NCBI RefSeq assembly: GCF_016863035.1
Contig: NZ_BOOC01000009.1
Span: 62,001 to 126,000, forward strand
From: Microbispora corallina
GTDB taxonomy: Bacteria; Actinomycetota; Actinomycetes; Streptosporangiales; Streptosporangiaceae
DNA length: 64,000 nt
Direction: 5' to 3'
In this document: positions 16,062 to 25,750 of the stretch, in pieces
How the letters are laid out: each line of letters starts with the position of its first letter
How positions within the stretch are numbered: position 1 is the first letter of the stretch
Position numbers and translations under genes: made by a program
The notes under the pieces: model-generated
Told to the model about the DNA's origin: nothing
Database searches by the model: none
What the model saw: only the letters and a program-made list of their open reading frames with translations

Positions 16062-17368
16062 CCCGCCTCCCCGCCGAGCGTGGCGGGCGCGGGGTGTGCG
16101 CCCAGCGTGGCGGGCGCGGAGTGCCCGGGGTGCGCGGCGGGGGCCGCCACGGGGTGCGCGGTGGCGGCCGTGCCGGCTGCCGTGGCCTCCGCCGCGGGGT
16201 GCGCGGTGGCGGTCGCGAGGCCCGGCGCCGGTGACAGGGGGAGCTCGGCCTCGACGGAGAAGCCGCCGCCGGGGCGCGGCCCGGCGGACAGGCGGCCGCC
16301 CAGCGCGGCGACCCGTTCGCGCATGCCGGTCAGCCCCACCCCGGGGACCGGCGGGCCGTCCGGGGCCGCCCGCCCGTCGTCGTGCACCCGCACGGTCAGC
16401 ACGTCGGGCCCGTACTCGACCCCGACCGCGGCCGAGGCGGCGGGTCCCGCGTGCCTGGCCACGTTGGTGAGCGCCTCCTGGACGATCCGGTAGGCCGTCC
16501 GGTCGACCTCGCCCGGGAGCTCCCGCCGGTCGCCGGAGACGTCCAGGGAGACGGGCACGCCCGCGGCCCGCGCCCGGTCGGCCAGCTCGCCGATCCGGCC
16601 GACGCCGTTGGCCGCCTCCTCGCCCGGGTCGCGCAGCACCTCCAGCGTCGCCCTCAGCTCGCGCATCGCGTCGCCGCTCGCCTCCTGGATCGCGAGCAGC
16701 GCGGGCGGCACGTCCTCGCCGCGTTTGCGGGCCAGGTGGACCGCCACCCCGGCCTGCACCTTGATGATCGAGATGCTGTGGGTGAGGGAGTCGTGCAGCT
16801 CGCGGGCGATCCGCAGCCGCTCCTCGCCCGCCCGCCGCAGCGCCGCCTCCTCGCGCGTCCGCTCGGCCTCGGCGGCGCGCTCCTCGGCCTGCCGCAGGTA
16901 CGCCTGCCGCTGCCGGGAGACGACGCCGCCCACGTTGGCGGCGACGAACCAGCCGACCAGCAGCACGGCGCGCTGGACCACCGCCCGCGGGTCACCCGTC
17001 CCCGCGGCCGACAGGTCGGCCAGCAGCGTGCCGCCCAGGAACAGGGCGCTCGCGCCCGCCGCCGCGATCCGACGGCCGTCCCTGGCGACGGAGTACGCGG
17101 TGATGAGCACCGGGAACGCGGCCGACGTCTCGGGGTGCACCCGGGCCGAGAACGCCAGCATGCAGGCCGTGGCCACCGCCAGGGCGGGCAGCGGGGCCCG
17201 CCGCCAGGCGACCACGGCGAGGGTCCCGGCCAGCAGCGCGAGGTACTCCAGCGGCCCCGGGGCCGCCCCGACCGGCGCCAGCACGATGCCGCCCAGTAGC
17301 GCGCCGCCCACCGCGGCCGCGAGCGCCGCGTCGGGGAGGTATCCGCGCCACCCGCGATCAGCGTCCAT
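16058..17368 (-). CDS. Two-component sensor histidine kinase (HisKA_3)
   Basis: 436 residues from ATG 17366-17368; longer frames upstream are not supported. Four to five N-terminal hydrophobic helices (about 10-150) with little extracellular loop, a coiled-coil linker (RQRQAYLRQAEERAAEAERT), dimerisation/phosphorylation helix with H192 (ELHDSLTHSISIIKV), and HATPase domain with N-box EALTNVARHAG and DDGRA...GVGLTGMRERV. The C-terminal tail is an Ala/Thr/His/Pro-rich run of about 60 residues beyond the ATPase domain, which is unusual. The signal is unknown. Confidence 0.93.
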   Translation of the reverse strand: MDADRGWRGYLPDAALAAAVGGALLGGIVLAPVGAAPGPLEYLALLAGTLAVVAWRRAPLPALAVATACMLAFSARVHPETSAAFPVLITAYSVARDGRRIAAAGASALFLGGTLLADLSAAGTGDPRAVVQRAVLLVGWFVAANVGGVVSRQRQAYLRQAEERAAEAERTREEAALRRAGEERLRIARELHDSLTHSISIIKVQAGVAVHLARKRGEDVPPALLAIQEASGDAMRELRATLEVLRDPGEEAANGVGRIGELADRARAAGVPVSLDVSGDRRELPGEVDRTAYRIVQEALTNVARHAGPAASAAVGVEYGPDVLTVRVHDDGRAAPDGPPVPGVGLTGMRERVAALGGRLSAGPRPGGGFSVEAELPLSPAPGLATATAHPAAEATAAGTAATAHPVAAPAAHPGHSAPATLGAHPAPATLGGEAG

Positions 17369-17559
17369 ACCGGCAGGGTAGCCCGGACCGCCCGCCCGCC
17401 ACCTCCTCCAGGGAGACCGCTCCGGCTGTACTCCCGGGGGAGTACGCCCGGCCCGCCGCCCGCGGGGAGAGCAGCGGCGGCCGCCTCCGCCCGTACGACG
17501 ACACGGCGGCGCCGGGCGGCGAGCATCGACGCCGAGCACACGACACCGAAGGAGAACCC

Positions 17560-18576
17560 ATGCCGACGCCCTTCCGATACGTCGTCCCGGTGACCCGGGA
17601 GGCGGCGTCCGGGCCGGTCGCCGAGGTCTACGGGCAGATGGCCCGCGATTTCGGACTGGCCCGGATGCCGCTGTTCATGACGCTGTCCCCGGCACCCGAC
17701 GTGCTCGTGGCCGCCTGGGCGGCGCTGCGGGAGTCGCTGCTCGCCGGGACGGCCTCCCGCACCGGGAAGGAGGTGGTGGCGACAGGGGTGTCCCTGGCCA
17801 ACAGGTGCCCGTTCTGCGTCGACGCGCACACCGTGCTCCTGCACGCCACTGGCGACCACGGGCTCGCGGAGACGATCGCCCGCGGGGAGACGCCCGGCTC
17901 GCCGGAGCACGCCCGGCTCCTCGCCTGGGCCCAGGCCACCAGCGGGGCGGTCGCGGGGCCGGCCGCGCCCGCGCCGTTCCCGCCCGGCGGGGCCGCCGAG
18001 TACGTCGGGACGGCGCTGGCGTTCCACTTCGTCAACCGCATGGTGTCGGCCCTGCTGACCGACGACTTCCTTCCGGGCGGCCTGCAGCGGTCACGGCTCG
18101 TGCGCAGGGTCGGCGGCCGCGCCATGTCCCGGGCCGTACGACGCGGGGCCGTCGCGGGTGACGCGCTCCCGCTGCTGGAGGGGCTGCCCACAGGGCCCGA
18201 GCCGGGGTGGGCCGAGGGCACCCCGATCGGCCGCGCGTTCGCCGCCCTGCGCGGGGTGGCCCTGTCGGACGAGGTGCCGCTGGGGGAGGAGGCCATGTGG
18301 CACGTCGCCGGGGAGGTCGCCCGGTGGGACGGCGGGCACCCGCCGCTGGGCCGGCCGGCCGCGCCGCCCGACGCGCTGCCGCCCGCGGACCGGCCGGCCG
18401 CGCGGCTCGCCCTGCTGGCCGCCCTCGCGCCATATCGGATCACCGACGCGGACGTGGCCGCCTGGCGGGACGCGGCGAGGGGGGACGACGCGGACCTCGT
18501 GCGGCTGCTGGCGTTCGGGGCCGTCACGGCCGTCGACCGCATCGAGGCCGCGCTCGCCCCCACCGTTCCCGCCTGA
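17560..18576 (+). CDS. AhpD-like carboxymuconolactone decarboxylase family protein
   Basis: 338 residues. The redox motif is C83-P-F-C86 with H90 (ANRCPFCVDAHT), preceded by the conserved Glu (TGKEVVATGVSLAN), as in alkyl hydroperoxide reductase AhpD. At nearly twice the usual length, it appears to contain a second, more degenerate helical half without a CxxC. ATG 17560 has AAGGAGAA 5 nt upstream. Divergent from the two-component system. Its stop codon lies inside a three-copy tandem repeat. Confidence 0.85.
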   Translation: MPTPFRYVVPVTREAASGPVAEVYGQMARDFGLARMPLFMTLSPAPDVLVAAWAALRESLLAGTASRTGKEVVATGVSLANRCPFCVDAHTVLLHATGDHGLAETIARGETPGSPEHARLLAWAQATSGAVAGPAAPAPFPPGGAAEYVGTALAFHFVNRMVSALLTDDFLPGGLQRSRLVRRVGGRAMSRAVRRGAVAGDALPLLEGLPTGPEPGWAEGTPIGRAFAALRGVALSDEVPLGEEAMWHVAGEVARWDGGHPPLGRPAAPPDALPPADRPAARLALLAALAPYRITDADVAAWRDAARGDDADLVRLLAFGAVTAVDRIEAALAPTVPA

Positions 18577-18667
18577 GGCGGGGCGACGACGACGCCCGCC
18601 GTTCCCGTCTGACGCGGCGCGACGACGGACACCGTCCCCGCCTGAGGTGGCGGCAGGACGACGACCA
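18563..18667. repeat. Degenerate 33-36 bp tandem repeat, three copies, spanning a stop codon
   Basis: Units begin CCGTTCCCG (18563), CCGTTCCCG (18599) and CCGTCCCCG (18632), each followed by a CCTGAGG/TCTGACG core and a GGCG..ACGACGAC tail. The first unit contains the last codons and TGA of the AhpD-like gene; the next two lie in its 3' untranslated region and repeat that stop. Recent slippage duplication is likely. Confidence 0.65.
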
Positions 18668-18685
18668 CGCGGCGGGCCGCGCCGC

Positions 18686-19465
18686 TCAGACCTGCAGCTC
18701 GCCGGACCAGACGGTCACGGCGTGGCCGGCCAGCTCGACCCGGTCGCCGCGCAGCGTGGTGCGCACCGTGCCACCGCGCTCGGAGACCTGCGCGCCGACG
18801 AGCGCGTCCCGGCCGAGCCGTCCCGACCAGTACGGCGACAGCACGCAGTGGGCCGATCCCGTCACCGGATCCTCGGGAACGCCCACACGCGGGGCGAAGA
18901 AGCGGGACACGAAGTCGGCGGATCCGTCACCCGGGGCGGTGACGATCACGCCTCGGGCGTCGACCGCGGTGAGCCGCTCGACGTCCGGCCGCAGCCCGCG
19001 CACCACATCGGCCGACTCGACCTCGGCGAGGACGTCGAACCGGCTGCGGCCCACCCACACGGGTGTGACCCCGAGGGCCTCCGCCAGGCCGTCCGGAGCC
19101 TCGGTCTTCTCGGGCGGCGCGGCCGGGAAGTCCATCGCGATCAGGTCGTCGCCGGCCTGCTCGGTGGCGAGGACGCCGCTCTTCGTCGCGAACTCCAGCC
19201 GGCCCCGGGCGCCGAGGGAGTACAGCACGTGCGCGGTGGCCAGCGTCGCGTGCCCGCACAGCGCCACCTCGACGGCGGGGGTGAACCAGCGCAGCCCGTA
19301 CGGCCCCTGGCCGCCGTCCGTCACGAAGGCGGTCTCCGAGTGCCGCATCTCGGCCGCGACCGCCTGCATCCACTCGTCGGGCACGGGATCGTCCAGCAGG
19401 CAGACGCCGGCCGGGTTGCCTCTGAAGGGTTTGTCGGTGAAGGAGTCGACGGTGAAGACGCGCAT
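18686..19465 (-). CDS. PhzF family isomerase/epimerase
   Basis: 259 residues with the PhzF hallmarks: VDSFTDKPFRGNPAGVCLL at the N-terminus, catalytic Glu44 in RHSETAFV, RWFTP.VEVALCGHATLA, and EDPVTGSAHCVLSPYW in the second half. PhzF-like proteins form a diaminopimelate-epimerase fold and catalyse proton transfers without metal. There are no phenazine genes nearby, so this is one of the many family members of unknown substrate. Same strand as the acetate kinase, 32 bp downstream of it. Confidence 0.92.
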   Translation of the reverse strand: MRVFTVDSFTDKPFRGNPAGVCLLDDPVPDEWMQAVAAEMRHSETAFVTDGGQGPYGLRWFTPAVEVALCGHATLATAHVLYSLGARGRLEFATKSGVLATEQAGDDLIAMDFPAAPPEKTEAPDGLAEALGVTPVWVGRSRFDVLAEVESADVVRGLRPDVERLTAVDARGVIVTAPGDGSADFVSRFFAPRVGVPEDPVTGSAHCVLSPYWSGRLGRDALVGAQVSERGGTVRTTLRGDRVELAGHAVTVWSGELQV

Positions 19466-19497
19466 GTCCCGGGATTGTACGGCGGCCGGTGGGACGG

Positions 19498-20595
19498 TCA
19501 GCGGGGCAGCAGGGTCAGGGCGTCCCGCGCGACCTGGAGCTCCTCGCGTGGACGGACCACCAGGACCGGCACGCGGGCGTCCGGGGGACTCACCACGGCG
19601 TCCTCGTCCACGTCCCACCGCGCGGGCGGCTCGACGCCCAGCACGGCGAGGCGGCGGCACACGTCGTCGCGCACCTCGGGCTGGTCCCAGCCGATCTCGC
19701 CGGTGAAGACCAGCGCGTCGAGCCGGTCGAGGTTCGAGGCCGCGGCCGCCACCTCCCGGGCCACCCGGTGCGCGAACACCTCCAGGGCCAGCGCCGCCGC
19801 CTCCTCCTTCGACGCGACCAGGTCGCGCGTGTCGCCGGACAGCCCGTCCGACAGCCCGAGCAGGCCCGAGGCGTGCTCCAGGCCGTCGCGGAGCTCGTCG
19901 AGCGTGAGGCGGCCGCCCGCCAGCAGCCACAGCAGCATCCCGGGGTCGACGCTGCCCGACCGCTTGCTCATCGGCACGCCCTCGAGCGGGGTGAAGCCCA
20001 TCGAGGTGTCCACGCTGCGGCCCTCCCGCACGGCGCAGACCGAGCAGCCGCCGCCGAGGTGGGTGAGGACGAGCTGGAGGTCCTCCGCGGGACGGCCGAG
20101 CATCTCCCGCGCCCGCCCGGCGGCCCAGGCGTACGAGAGCCCGTGGAAGCCGTACCTGCGCAGCCCCCACCGGCGGCGCCACTCCGCCGGGACGGGGTAG
20201 GTGGCGGCGGCGCGGGGCAGTCCCGCGTGGAACGCGGTGTCCGGGCAGAGGACGTGCGGGACGGACGGCAGCGCGCGCCGGGCCGCCTCGACGAGCGCGA
20301 GGGCCGGCGGCACGTGCAGCGGGGCGAGGTCGGCGTACCCGCGGACGGCCTCGATCACGTCGTCGTCGGCCACGGTCGGCTTCACCACGGCGTCGCCTCC
20401 GTGGACCAGGCGGTGGCCGACGATCGCCACTTCGGCGTCGCCGGCCTCGGCGAGGAAGTCCGCCACCGTCCGCTCGGCGGCCGACGGGTCGGGGCTGCGC
20501 TCGCTGTGCTCCGTCCGCAGCACGCGGCCGTCCCTGACCAGGTGGAGCTGGAGGCTCGACGAGCCCGCGTTGACCGTGAGCACGACCGGTGTCAT
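19498..20595 (-). CDS. ackA: Acetate/propionate family kinase
   Basis: 365 residues. Family motifs: TVNAGSSSLQL at the N-terminus, DTAFH, RRYGFHGLSYAW, THLGGGCSVCAV, and MGFTPLEGVPMSKRSGSVDPG. About 35 residues shorter than typical AckA, mainly at the C-terminus. Predicted to interconvert acetate and acetyl phosphate. A pta gene, the usual partner, is not present; the neighbours are PhzF and a methyltransferase. The DTSMGF motif and Gly-rich loops are intact, so activity is expected. Confidence 0.88.
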   Translation of the reverse strand: MTPVVLTVNAGSSSLQLHLVRDGRVLRTEHSERSPDPSAAERTVADFLAEAGDAEVAIVGHRLVHGGDAVVKPTVADDDVIEAVRGYADLAPLHVPPALALVEAARRALPSVPHVLCPDTAFHAGLPRAAATYPVPAEWRRRWGLRRYGFHGLSYAWAAGRAREMLGRPAEDLQLVLTHLGGGCSVCAVREGRSVDTSMGFTPLEGVPMSKRSGSVDPGMLLWLLAGGRLTLDELRDGLEHASGLLGLSDGLSGDTRDLVASKEEAAALALEVFAHRVAREVAAAASNLDRLDALVFTGEIGWDQPEVRDDVCRRLAVLGVEPPARWDVDEDAVVSPPDARVPVLVVRPREELQVARDALTLLPR

Positions 20596-20636
20596 AGCCG
20601 TCCGAGTCCCCCGGAGATCCCGCCGCAAACGCGGCT

Positions 20637-21410
20637 TCAGGGGCGGACGGCGCACAGCAGGCGGTCGTGACCGCGCTGCCAGAGCGTTCCGATCTCGCCG
20701 AAGCCGGCGTCGCGGAGGGCGTTGACGTGGGTCGACAGATGGCCCGACTCCGAGCCGTGGTGCCCGGCGGCGGCCGTCCTCCCGCCGCGCGCCCGCGTCA
20801 GATCGGCGAGCGCGGGGTCCGCGGTGACCGCGTCCCACCACTGCCGCCAGTCCTCCGGCCGGCCCTGCGCGAACCGCCGCCGCTCCTCCCTCTCGTGGAC
20901 GGCGACCTCCAGCCTCGCCAGGGTCGGCGTCGCGTCGCCGGAGATCAGGTGGTCGCCGTTCAGGAACAGGCCGCCGGGCCGCAGGACGGTCGCCAGCTCG
21001 CCGTACACGCGCCGCAGTTCGGGCTCGGGCAGCCAGTGCAGCGCGGTCGTGCTCACGGCGGCGTCGGCCGGCCGGTCGAGCCCGAGGGCGTCGCTCCACC
21101 CGGGCACGCGCAGGTCGAGGTCGGCGAAGCGCAGGTTCTCCAGACGGCCGTACGCGGACCGGCCCAGCGCGAGCAGCAGCGGGTCGGTGTCGACCGCGAC
21201 GACGGTCGCGCGGGGCAGCCGGTCGAGCAGGCGGGCCGACAGCGAGCCGGGGCCGCAGCCGAGGTCGATCACGAGGGGGTCCGGCCGGCCCACTCCGGCC
21301 TCCACGGCGTCGATCAGGGCGGTGAAGCGCTCCTCCCGGTCAGGCAGGTAGCCCTCCTGCTGGCGGTCCCACCGCTCGACCCATTCCCGGGCCACGTCGT
21401 ACGTCGGCAT
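20637..21410 (-). CDS. Class I SAM-dependent methyltransferase
   Basis: 257 residues. Motif I VIDLGCGPGSLSARL, acidic strand-2 end VVAVDTDPLLL, motif II-like ADAAVSTTALHWLP, motif III LRPGGLFLNGDHL. ATG 21408-21410 has a perfect AGGAGG 5 nt upstream, which decides against a longer start at 21431. Divergent from the CGNR gene across a region with duplicated dyads. Substrate unknown. Confidence 0.9.
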   Translation of the reverse strand: MPTYDVAREWVERWDRQQEGYLPDREERFTALIDAVEAGVGRPDPLVIDLGCGPGSLSARLLDRLPRATVVAVDTDPLLLALGRSAYGRLENLRFADLDLRVPGWSDALGLDRPADAAVSTTALHWLPEPELRRVYGELATVLRPGGLFLNGDHLISGDATPTLARLEVAVHEREERRRFAQGRPEDWRQWWDAVTADPALADLTRARGGRTAAAGHHGSESGHLSTHVNALRDAGFGEIGTLWQRGHDRLLCAVRP

Positions 21411-21419
21411 GACGCCTCC

Positions 21420-21501
21420 TGTAACTGTCACATATGCTTTCGCCAGTCACAACATAAGCAGTGAGGGTGTAACTGGTCAAGTGAACTTCAACAGTCACAA
21501 C
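21420..21501. promoter_or_regulatory. Duplicated TGTAACTG...CAGTCACAAC dyad, 48-bp period
   Basis: TGTAACTG occurs at 21420-21427 and 21468-21475, and CAGTCACAAC at 21444-21453 and 21492-21501. Each pair forms an inverted repeat with one mismatch and a 16-nt spacer, and the whole unit recurs at exactly 48 bp. The first copy abuts the methyltransferase ribosome site; the second spans the GTG start of the CGNR gene. Candidate operators controlling both divergent genes. Confidence 0.55.
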
Positions 21502-22044
21502 GATGCGGTCGTGGCGATCGCCGTCGATCTGGTGAACGCCTTGACGCCCGGAGAGGCCCGGGGCCGGCCGTACGAGCCGCCCCAGGGCGAGGAGCTGCCG
21601 GAAGCCGTCGCCCAAGCCCTCGGGGACCGGCGGGCGCGGCGGGTCACGGCCGGGGAGGCGGGCGAGCTCGCCCAGGTGGCGGTGGCCCTGCGCGGGGTCT
21701 TCGAGGCGTCCGGCAGGGGCGACGTGGACGCGGCCGCCCACCTGGTGAACGGCCTGCTGGCCGAGACCGACGCCCGGCCGCACCTCGACCGGCACGACGG
21801 CGAGCCGTGGCACCTGCACTACCACGGCACCGGGGGCACGCTCGCGGGCGACTACGCCGCGAGCTGCGCCACCGGCCTCGCCGTGGTGCTCGGCGGCGAG
21901 CTGCACGACCGTCTCGGCGTGTGCACGGCGCCGCACTGCGACCGGGTGTACGTCGACACCTCGCGCAACGGCACCCGCCGCTTCTGCTCGACCGCCTGCC
22001 AGAACCGGGTGAAGACGGCCGCCTTCCGGGCCCGGAACGCCTAG
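21481..22044 (+). CDS. CGNR zinc finger (ABATE domain) regulator
   Basis: About 187 residues from GTG 21481; an upstream ATG at 21409 lies in the methyltransferase leader. N-terminal ABATE-type helical domain (VAIAVDLVNALTPGEARGRP), C-terminal zinc finger with C-x4-C and C-x3-C pattern in GVCTAPHCDRVYVDTSRNGT and RRFCSTACQNRVKTAAFRAR, where the CGNR motif reads CQNRV. The family is assumed to bind DNA. The repeated dyads across its start suggest autoregulation and control of the methyltransferase. Confidence 0.88.
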   Translation: MNFNSHNDAVVAIAVDLVNALTPGEARGRPYEPPQGEELPEAVAQALGDRRARRVTAGEAGELAQVAVALRGVFEASGRGDVDAAAHLVNGLLAETDARPHLDRHDGEPWHLHYHGTGGTLAGDYAASCATGLAVVLGGELHDRLGVCTAPHCDRVYVDTSRNGTRRFCSTACQNRVKTAAFRARNA

Positions 22045-22106
22045 GCGCGCAGGTCGGGGGGCGGCGGGACGAAGGGCGGCCCCGCCGTCGCGCTCGCGCG
22101 GAGCGC

Positions 22107-22835
22107 TCAGGCGGGCTCGACGTCGGCGACGACGCAGCTGATGTTGTCCGGGCCGCCGCCCTCGTTGGCCAGGTCGATGAGCCGCCGCACGACGTCCTCC
22201 GGCTCGGCGACCGTGCTCAGCACGTGGTGCAGGGTCTCCGGCTCCAGGACGGCGGTCAGGCCGTCCGAGCACAGCAGGTAGCGGTCGCCGGGGTGGGCGT
22301 CGCGCAGCGAGAGGTCGGGATCGGCGAACCCGCTCGTCTCCAGGGCGCGCAGCAGCAGCGAGCGGTTGGGGTGCCGGGCCGCCTGGTCGGGGCTCATCCG
22401 GCCGTCGTCCACGAGCGACTGCACCAGCGTGTGGTCGCGGGTGATCTGGTAGAGGGCGCCGTCCCGCAGCATGTACGCCCGCGAGTCGCCGACGTGCGCC
22501 ACCGCGAACCTGGTCGAGCCGTCCCACAGCATCGCCGTGACGGTGGTGCCCATCCGCTCCAGCGAGGGATCCTGCTCGGCCAGGTCGCTCAACCTCTGCC
22601 CCGCCTGATGGACCGCGGTGTCGAGGGCCGCCACCGGGTCCTCCGGCATCGGCCCCTCCTCCAAGGCCGCCAGCGCGGCGATGACGGCGGCGCTCGCCAC
22701 CTCGCCGTGGCCGTGCCCGCCCATCCCGTCGGCGATGGCGAGCAGGCGCTCTCCCGCGTGCAGCGAGTCCTCGTTCTTGGCGCGAGCGCGCCCCACATCG
22801 GAGCCGGCGGCGTAGCGAATGCGGTTGTGCGTCAT
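22107..22835 (-). CDS. PP2C-family Ser/Thr protein phosphatase
   Basis: 242 residues, catalytic domain only, no membrane segment. Metal-binding motifs: GRARAKNEDS near the start, LAIADGMGGHGHGE, VAHVGDSRAYMLRDG, LLCSDGL, and GGPDNISCVVADV at the end. It resembles soluble PstP/PrpC-type phosphatases. It lies back to back with the methylase-kinase gene pair, with a 58-bp shared promoter region, so it is a candidate to reverse the kinase's action. Confidence 0.93.
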   Translation of the reverse strand: MTHNRIRYAAGSDVGRARAKNEDSLHAGERLLAIADGMGGHGHGEVASAAVIAALAALEEGPMPEDPVAALDTAVHQAGQRLSDLAEQDPSLERMGTTVTAMLWDGSTRFAVAHVGDSRAYMLRDGALYQITRDHTLVQSLVDDGRMSPDQAARHPNRSLLLRALETSGFADPDLSLRDAHPGDRYLLCSDGLTAVLEPETLHHVLSTVAEPEDVVRRLIDLANEGGGPDNISCVVADVEPA

Positions 22836-22893
22836 GCTTTTGAGTAAACCATTGGTTGAGTGACTTCACAAGCATCGGTGCTACGCTGACTCC

Positions 22894-24810
22894 ATGAGCC
22901 AGGACGCCACAGTGAACGCGGGCGACATCGCCCGGCTCGCCGACGTCGGCAGGGCGGCGGTGAGCAACTGGCGCCGCCGGTACGAGGACTTCCCCCAGCC
23001 GGTGGGCGGCACCGCCTCCAGCCCGCTCTTCTCCCTGCCTGAGATCGAGGCGTGGCTGCGCAGGAACGGCAAGTCGTACGAGGTCTCCCTAGGGGACCGG
23101 GTGTGGCAGCGGCTCCGTGGCGCGGCCGGCGACCTGCACCTGGGCGAGGCGCTGGGCCGCGTGGGGGCGTTCCTGCTCTACCTGCGCCGCGATCCCGAGG
23201 GCTGGGAGCGGCTGTCCCGGACCGCCGACCTGGCCGCACGGCTGCCGGAGGCGGTGGCAGCGGCGACCGGGGACCTCCCCGAGACCTCGGCCGAGCCGGC
23301 CGACCCCGACCTGCTCCGCCTCGTCGCGACGATGGCGGCCCGTGAGGGGGAGGCCGAGACGTTCGAGTTCCTCTGCGAGCGGTACGTCGAGGTTCACAGC
23401 CGCCGTCTGTCCCTCACCCGGGCCGACGCCGCCGAGCTGATGACGCGGCTCGCCTGCGAGGGGGCCGGGTCCGTCCTCGACCCCGCGTGCGGCCTCGGCA
23501 CCCTGCTCCTGGCCGCGCCGGGCGGCCGGCTGCTCGGACAGGACGCGGGGGAGGAGGCCGCCGTCCTCGCCGCGCTGCGCCTGCTGCTGCGCGGCCGGGA
23601 CGCCGCCGTCGTGCCGGGGGACGCCCTGCGGCACGACGGGTTCCCCGGCACGCAGGCCGACGCGGTCGTGTGCGACCCGCCGTTCAACGAACGCGCCTGG
23701 GGGCACGAGGAACTGGTCGGCGACCCCCGCTGGCAGTACGGCACGCCGCCGCGGGGGGAGCCGGAGCTGGCCTGGGTGCAGCACTGCCTCGCGCACGTCC
23801 GGACCGGCGGCCTGGTCGCCATCCTGATGCCGGCCGCCGCCGCGAGCCGCCGGCCCGGCCGGCGCATCCGGTCCAACCTCCTGCGGGCCGGCGCGCTGCG
23901 GGCCGTCGTCACGCTGCCGTCCGGCGGGCCCGACCTGTGGCTGCTGCGGCGTCCCGAGCCGGGGGAGCGGCGGCCCGCGGCCGTCCTCGTGACCGACGCG
24001 TCCGGCGGGCCGGAGGTCGCCGAGGCCGCCTGGCGGGCGTACCTGGCGGGCGCCCCGCAGCCGCCCGCGAGCCGGGCCGTCCCCATCATCGACGTCCTCG
24101 ACGACGAGGTGGACGTCAGCCCGGCCCGTCACCTGTCGCCGCGCAGCGACGCCCGCGGCTACCCGGCGGCCCTCGACCGGTTCCGGGAGGCGTCCGCGGC
24201 GCTGGCCGCGGCGCCGCCCGACCTGGAGGTGCTCGCCGAGGGCGCGGCGGACTGGGACGCGCCGGTCACCACGATCGCCGAACTGGCCAAGGCGGGCCTG
24301 CTCGCCGTCAGCCACTCGACGCTGCGCGCGCTCCCCGAGGAGGACGCGGCGGACGAGGCGGGCGTGCCCGTCCTCACGGCCGACGACCTGCTGTCCGGCG
24401 GCCCGCCCACCGGCCGCGCGACCGGCGCGGGCGGCCAGGTGACCGTGCGCCCCGGAGACGTGGTGGCGTCCGCGGTCGCCGCGCGGGTCGTCCGGGCGGA
24501 GGGGGCGGTGCTCGGCCCGCAGCTCAGCCTGTTCCGGGCCGACCCCGGCCACCTCGACCCCGACTTCCTGGCCGGGTTCCTCCGCTTCGCCCTCGGCGGG
24601 GGCCGGCCCCACCTCGGGTCGAGCCGGGTGGACGTCCGCCGGGTCCGCGTGCCGCGCCTTCCCCTGCCCGCCCAGCGCGCGTACGGCGCGGCCTTCCGGC
24701 GGCTGCTCGCGCTGGAGGACGGGCTGCGCGAGGCCTCCGCCGCGGGCGAGGAGCTCGCCCGGGTCGGCGTCGAAGGACTGATCGACGGACGTCTTCGCCC
24801 TCGTGGATGA
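22894..24810 (+). CDS. Orphan N-6 adenine DNA methyltransferase with N-terminal HTH
   Basis: 638 residues. Residues 8-60 look like a MerR-like helix-turn-helix (ARLADVGRAAVSNWRRRYED ... LPEIEAWLRRNGK). The HsdM-type catalytic domain follows: SAM motif DPACGLG (196-202) and catalytic DPPF (261-264; NPPF/Y in most gamma-type enzymes). The C-terminal part (LSHSTLRAL ... LRFALGGGRPHLG) resembles half a type I specificity domain. No restriction subunit is present. It is followed immediately by a protein kinase gene and preceded divergently by a phosphatase. It could be an epigenetic or transcriptional regulator, or part of a defence system. Confidence 0.85.
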   Translation: MSQDATVNAGDIARLADVGRAAVSNWRRRYEDFPQPVGGTASSPLFSLPEIEAWLRRNGKSYEVSLGDRVWQRLRGAAGDLHLGEALGRVGAFLLYLRRDPEGWERLSRTADLAARLPEAVAAATGDLPETSAEPADPDLLRLVATMAAREGEAETFEFLCERYVEVHSRRLSLTRADAAELMTRLACEGAGSVLDPACGLGTLLLAAPGGRLLGQDAGEEAAVLAALRLLLRGRDAAVVPGDALRHDGFPGTQADAVVCDPPFNERAWGHEELVGDPRWQYGTPPRGEPELAWVQHCLAHVRTGGLVAILMPAAAASRRPGRRIRSNLLRAGALRAVVTLPSGGPDLWLLRRPEPGERRPAAVLVTDASGGPEVAEAAWRAYLAGAPQPPASRAVPIIDVLDDEVDVSPARHLSPRSDARGYPAALDRFREASAALAAAPPDLEVLAEGAADWDAPVTTIAELAKAGLLAVSHSTLRALPEEDAADEAGVPVLTADDLLSGGPPTGRATGAGGQVTVRPGDVVASAVAARVVRAEGAVLGPQLSLFRADPGHLDPDFLAGFLRFALGGGRPHLGSSRVDVRRVRVPRLPLPAQRAYGAAFRRLLALEDGLREASAAGEELARVGVEGLIDGRLRPRG

Positions 24811-24850
24811 AGGTGTAACTTTTTCCCCGGAAGGTCGACGGGAGGGGCGC

Positions 24851-25741
<891 letters not shown>

Positions 25742-25750
25742 CGCACCCGG

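Noticed and set aside
18686-19465. Phenazine biosynthesis locus
   Set aside because: Only a PhzF-like isomerase is present; no other phz genes, and the family is much broader than phenazine synthesis.
19498-20595. Acetate kinase shortened to an inactive form
   Set aside because: It is about 35 residues short, but every motif I can recognise is intact, so loss of function is not supported.
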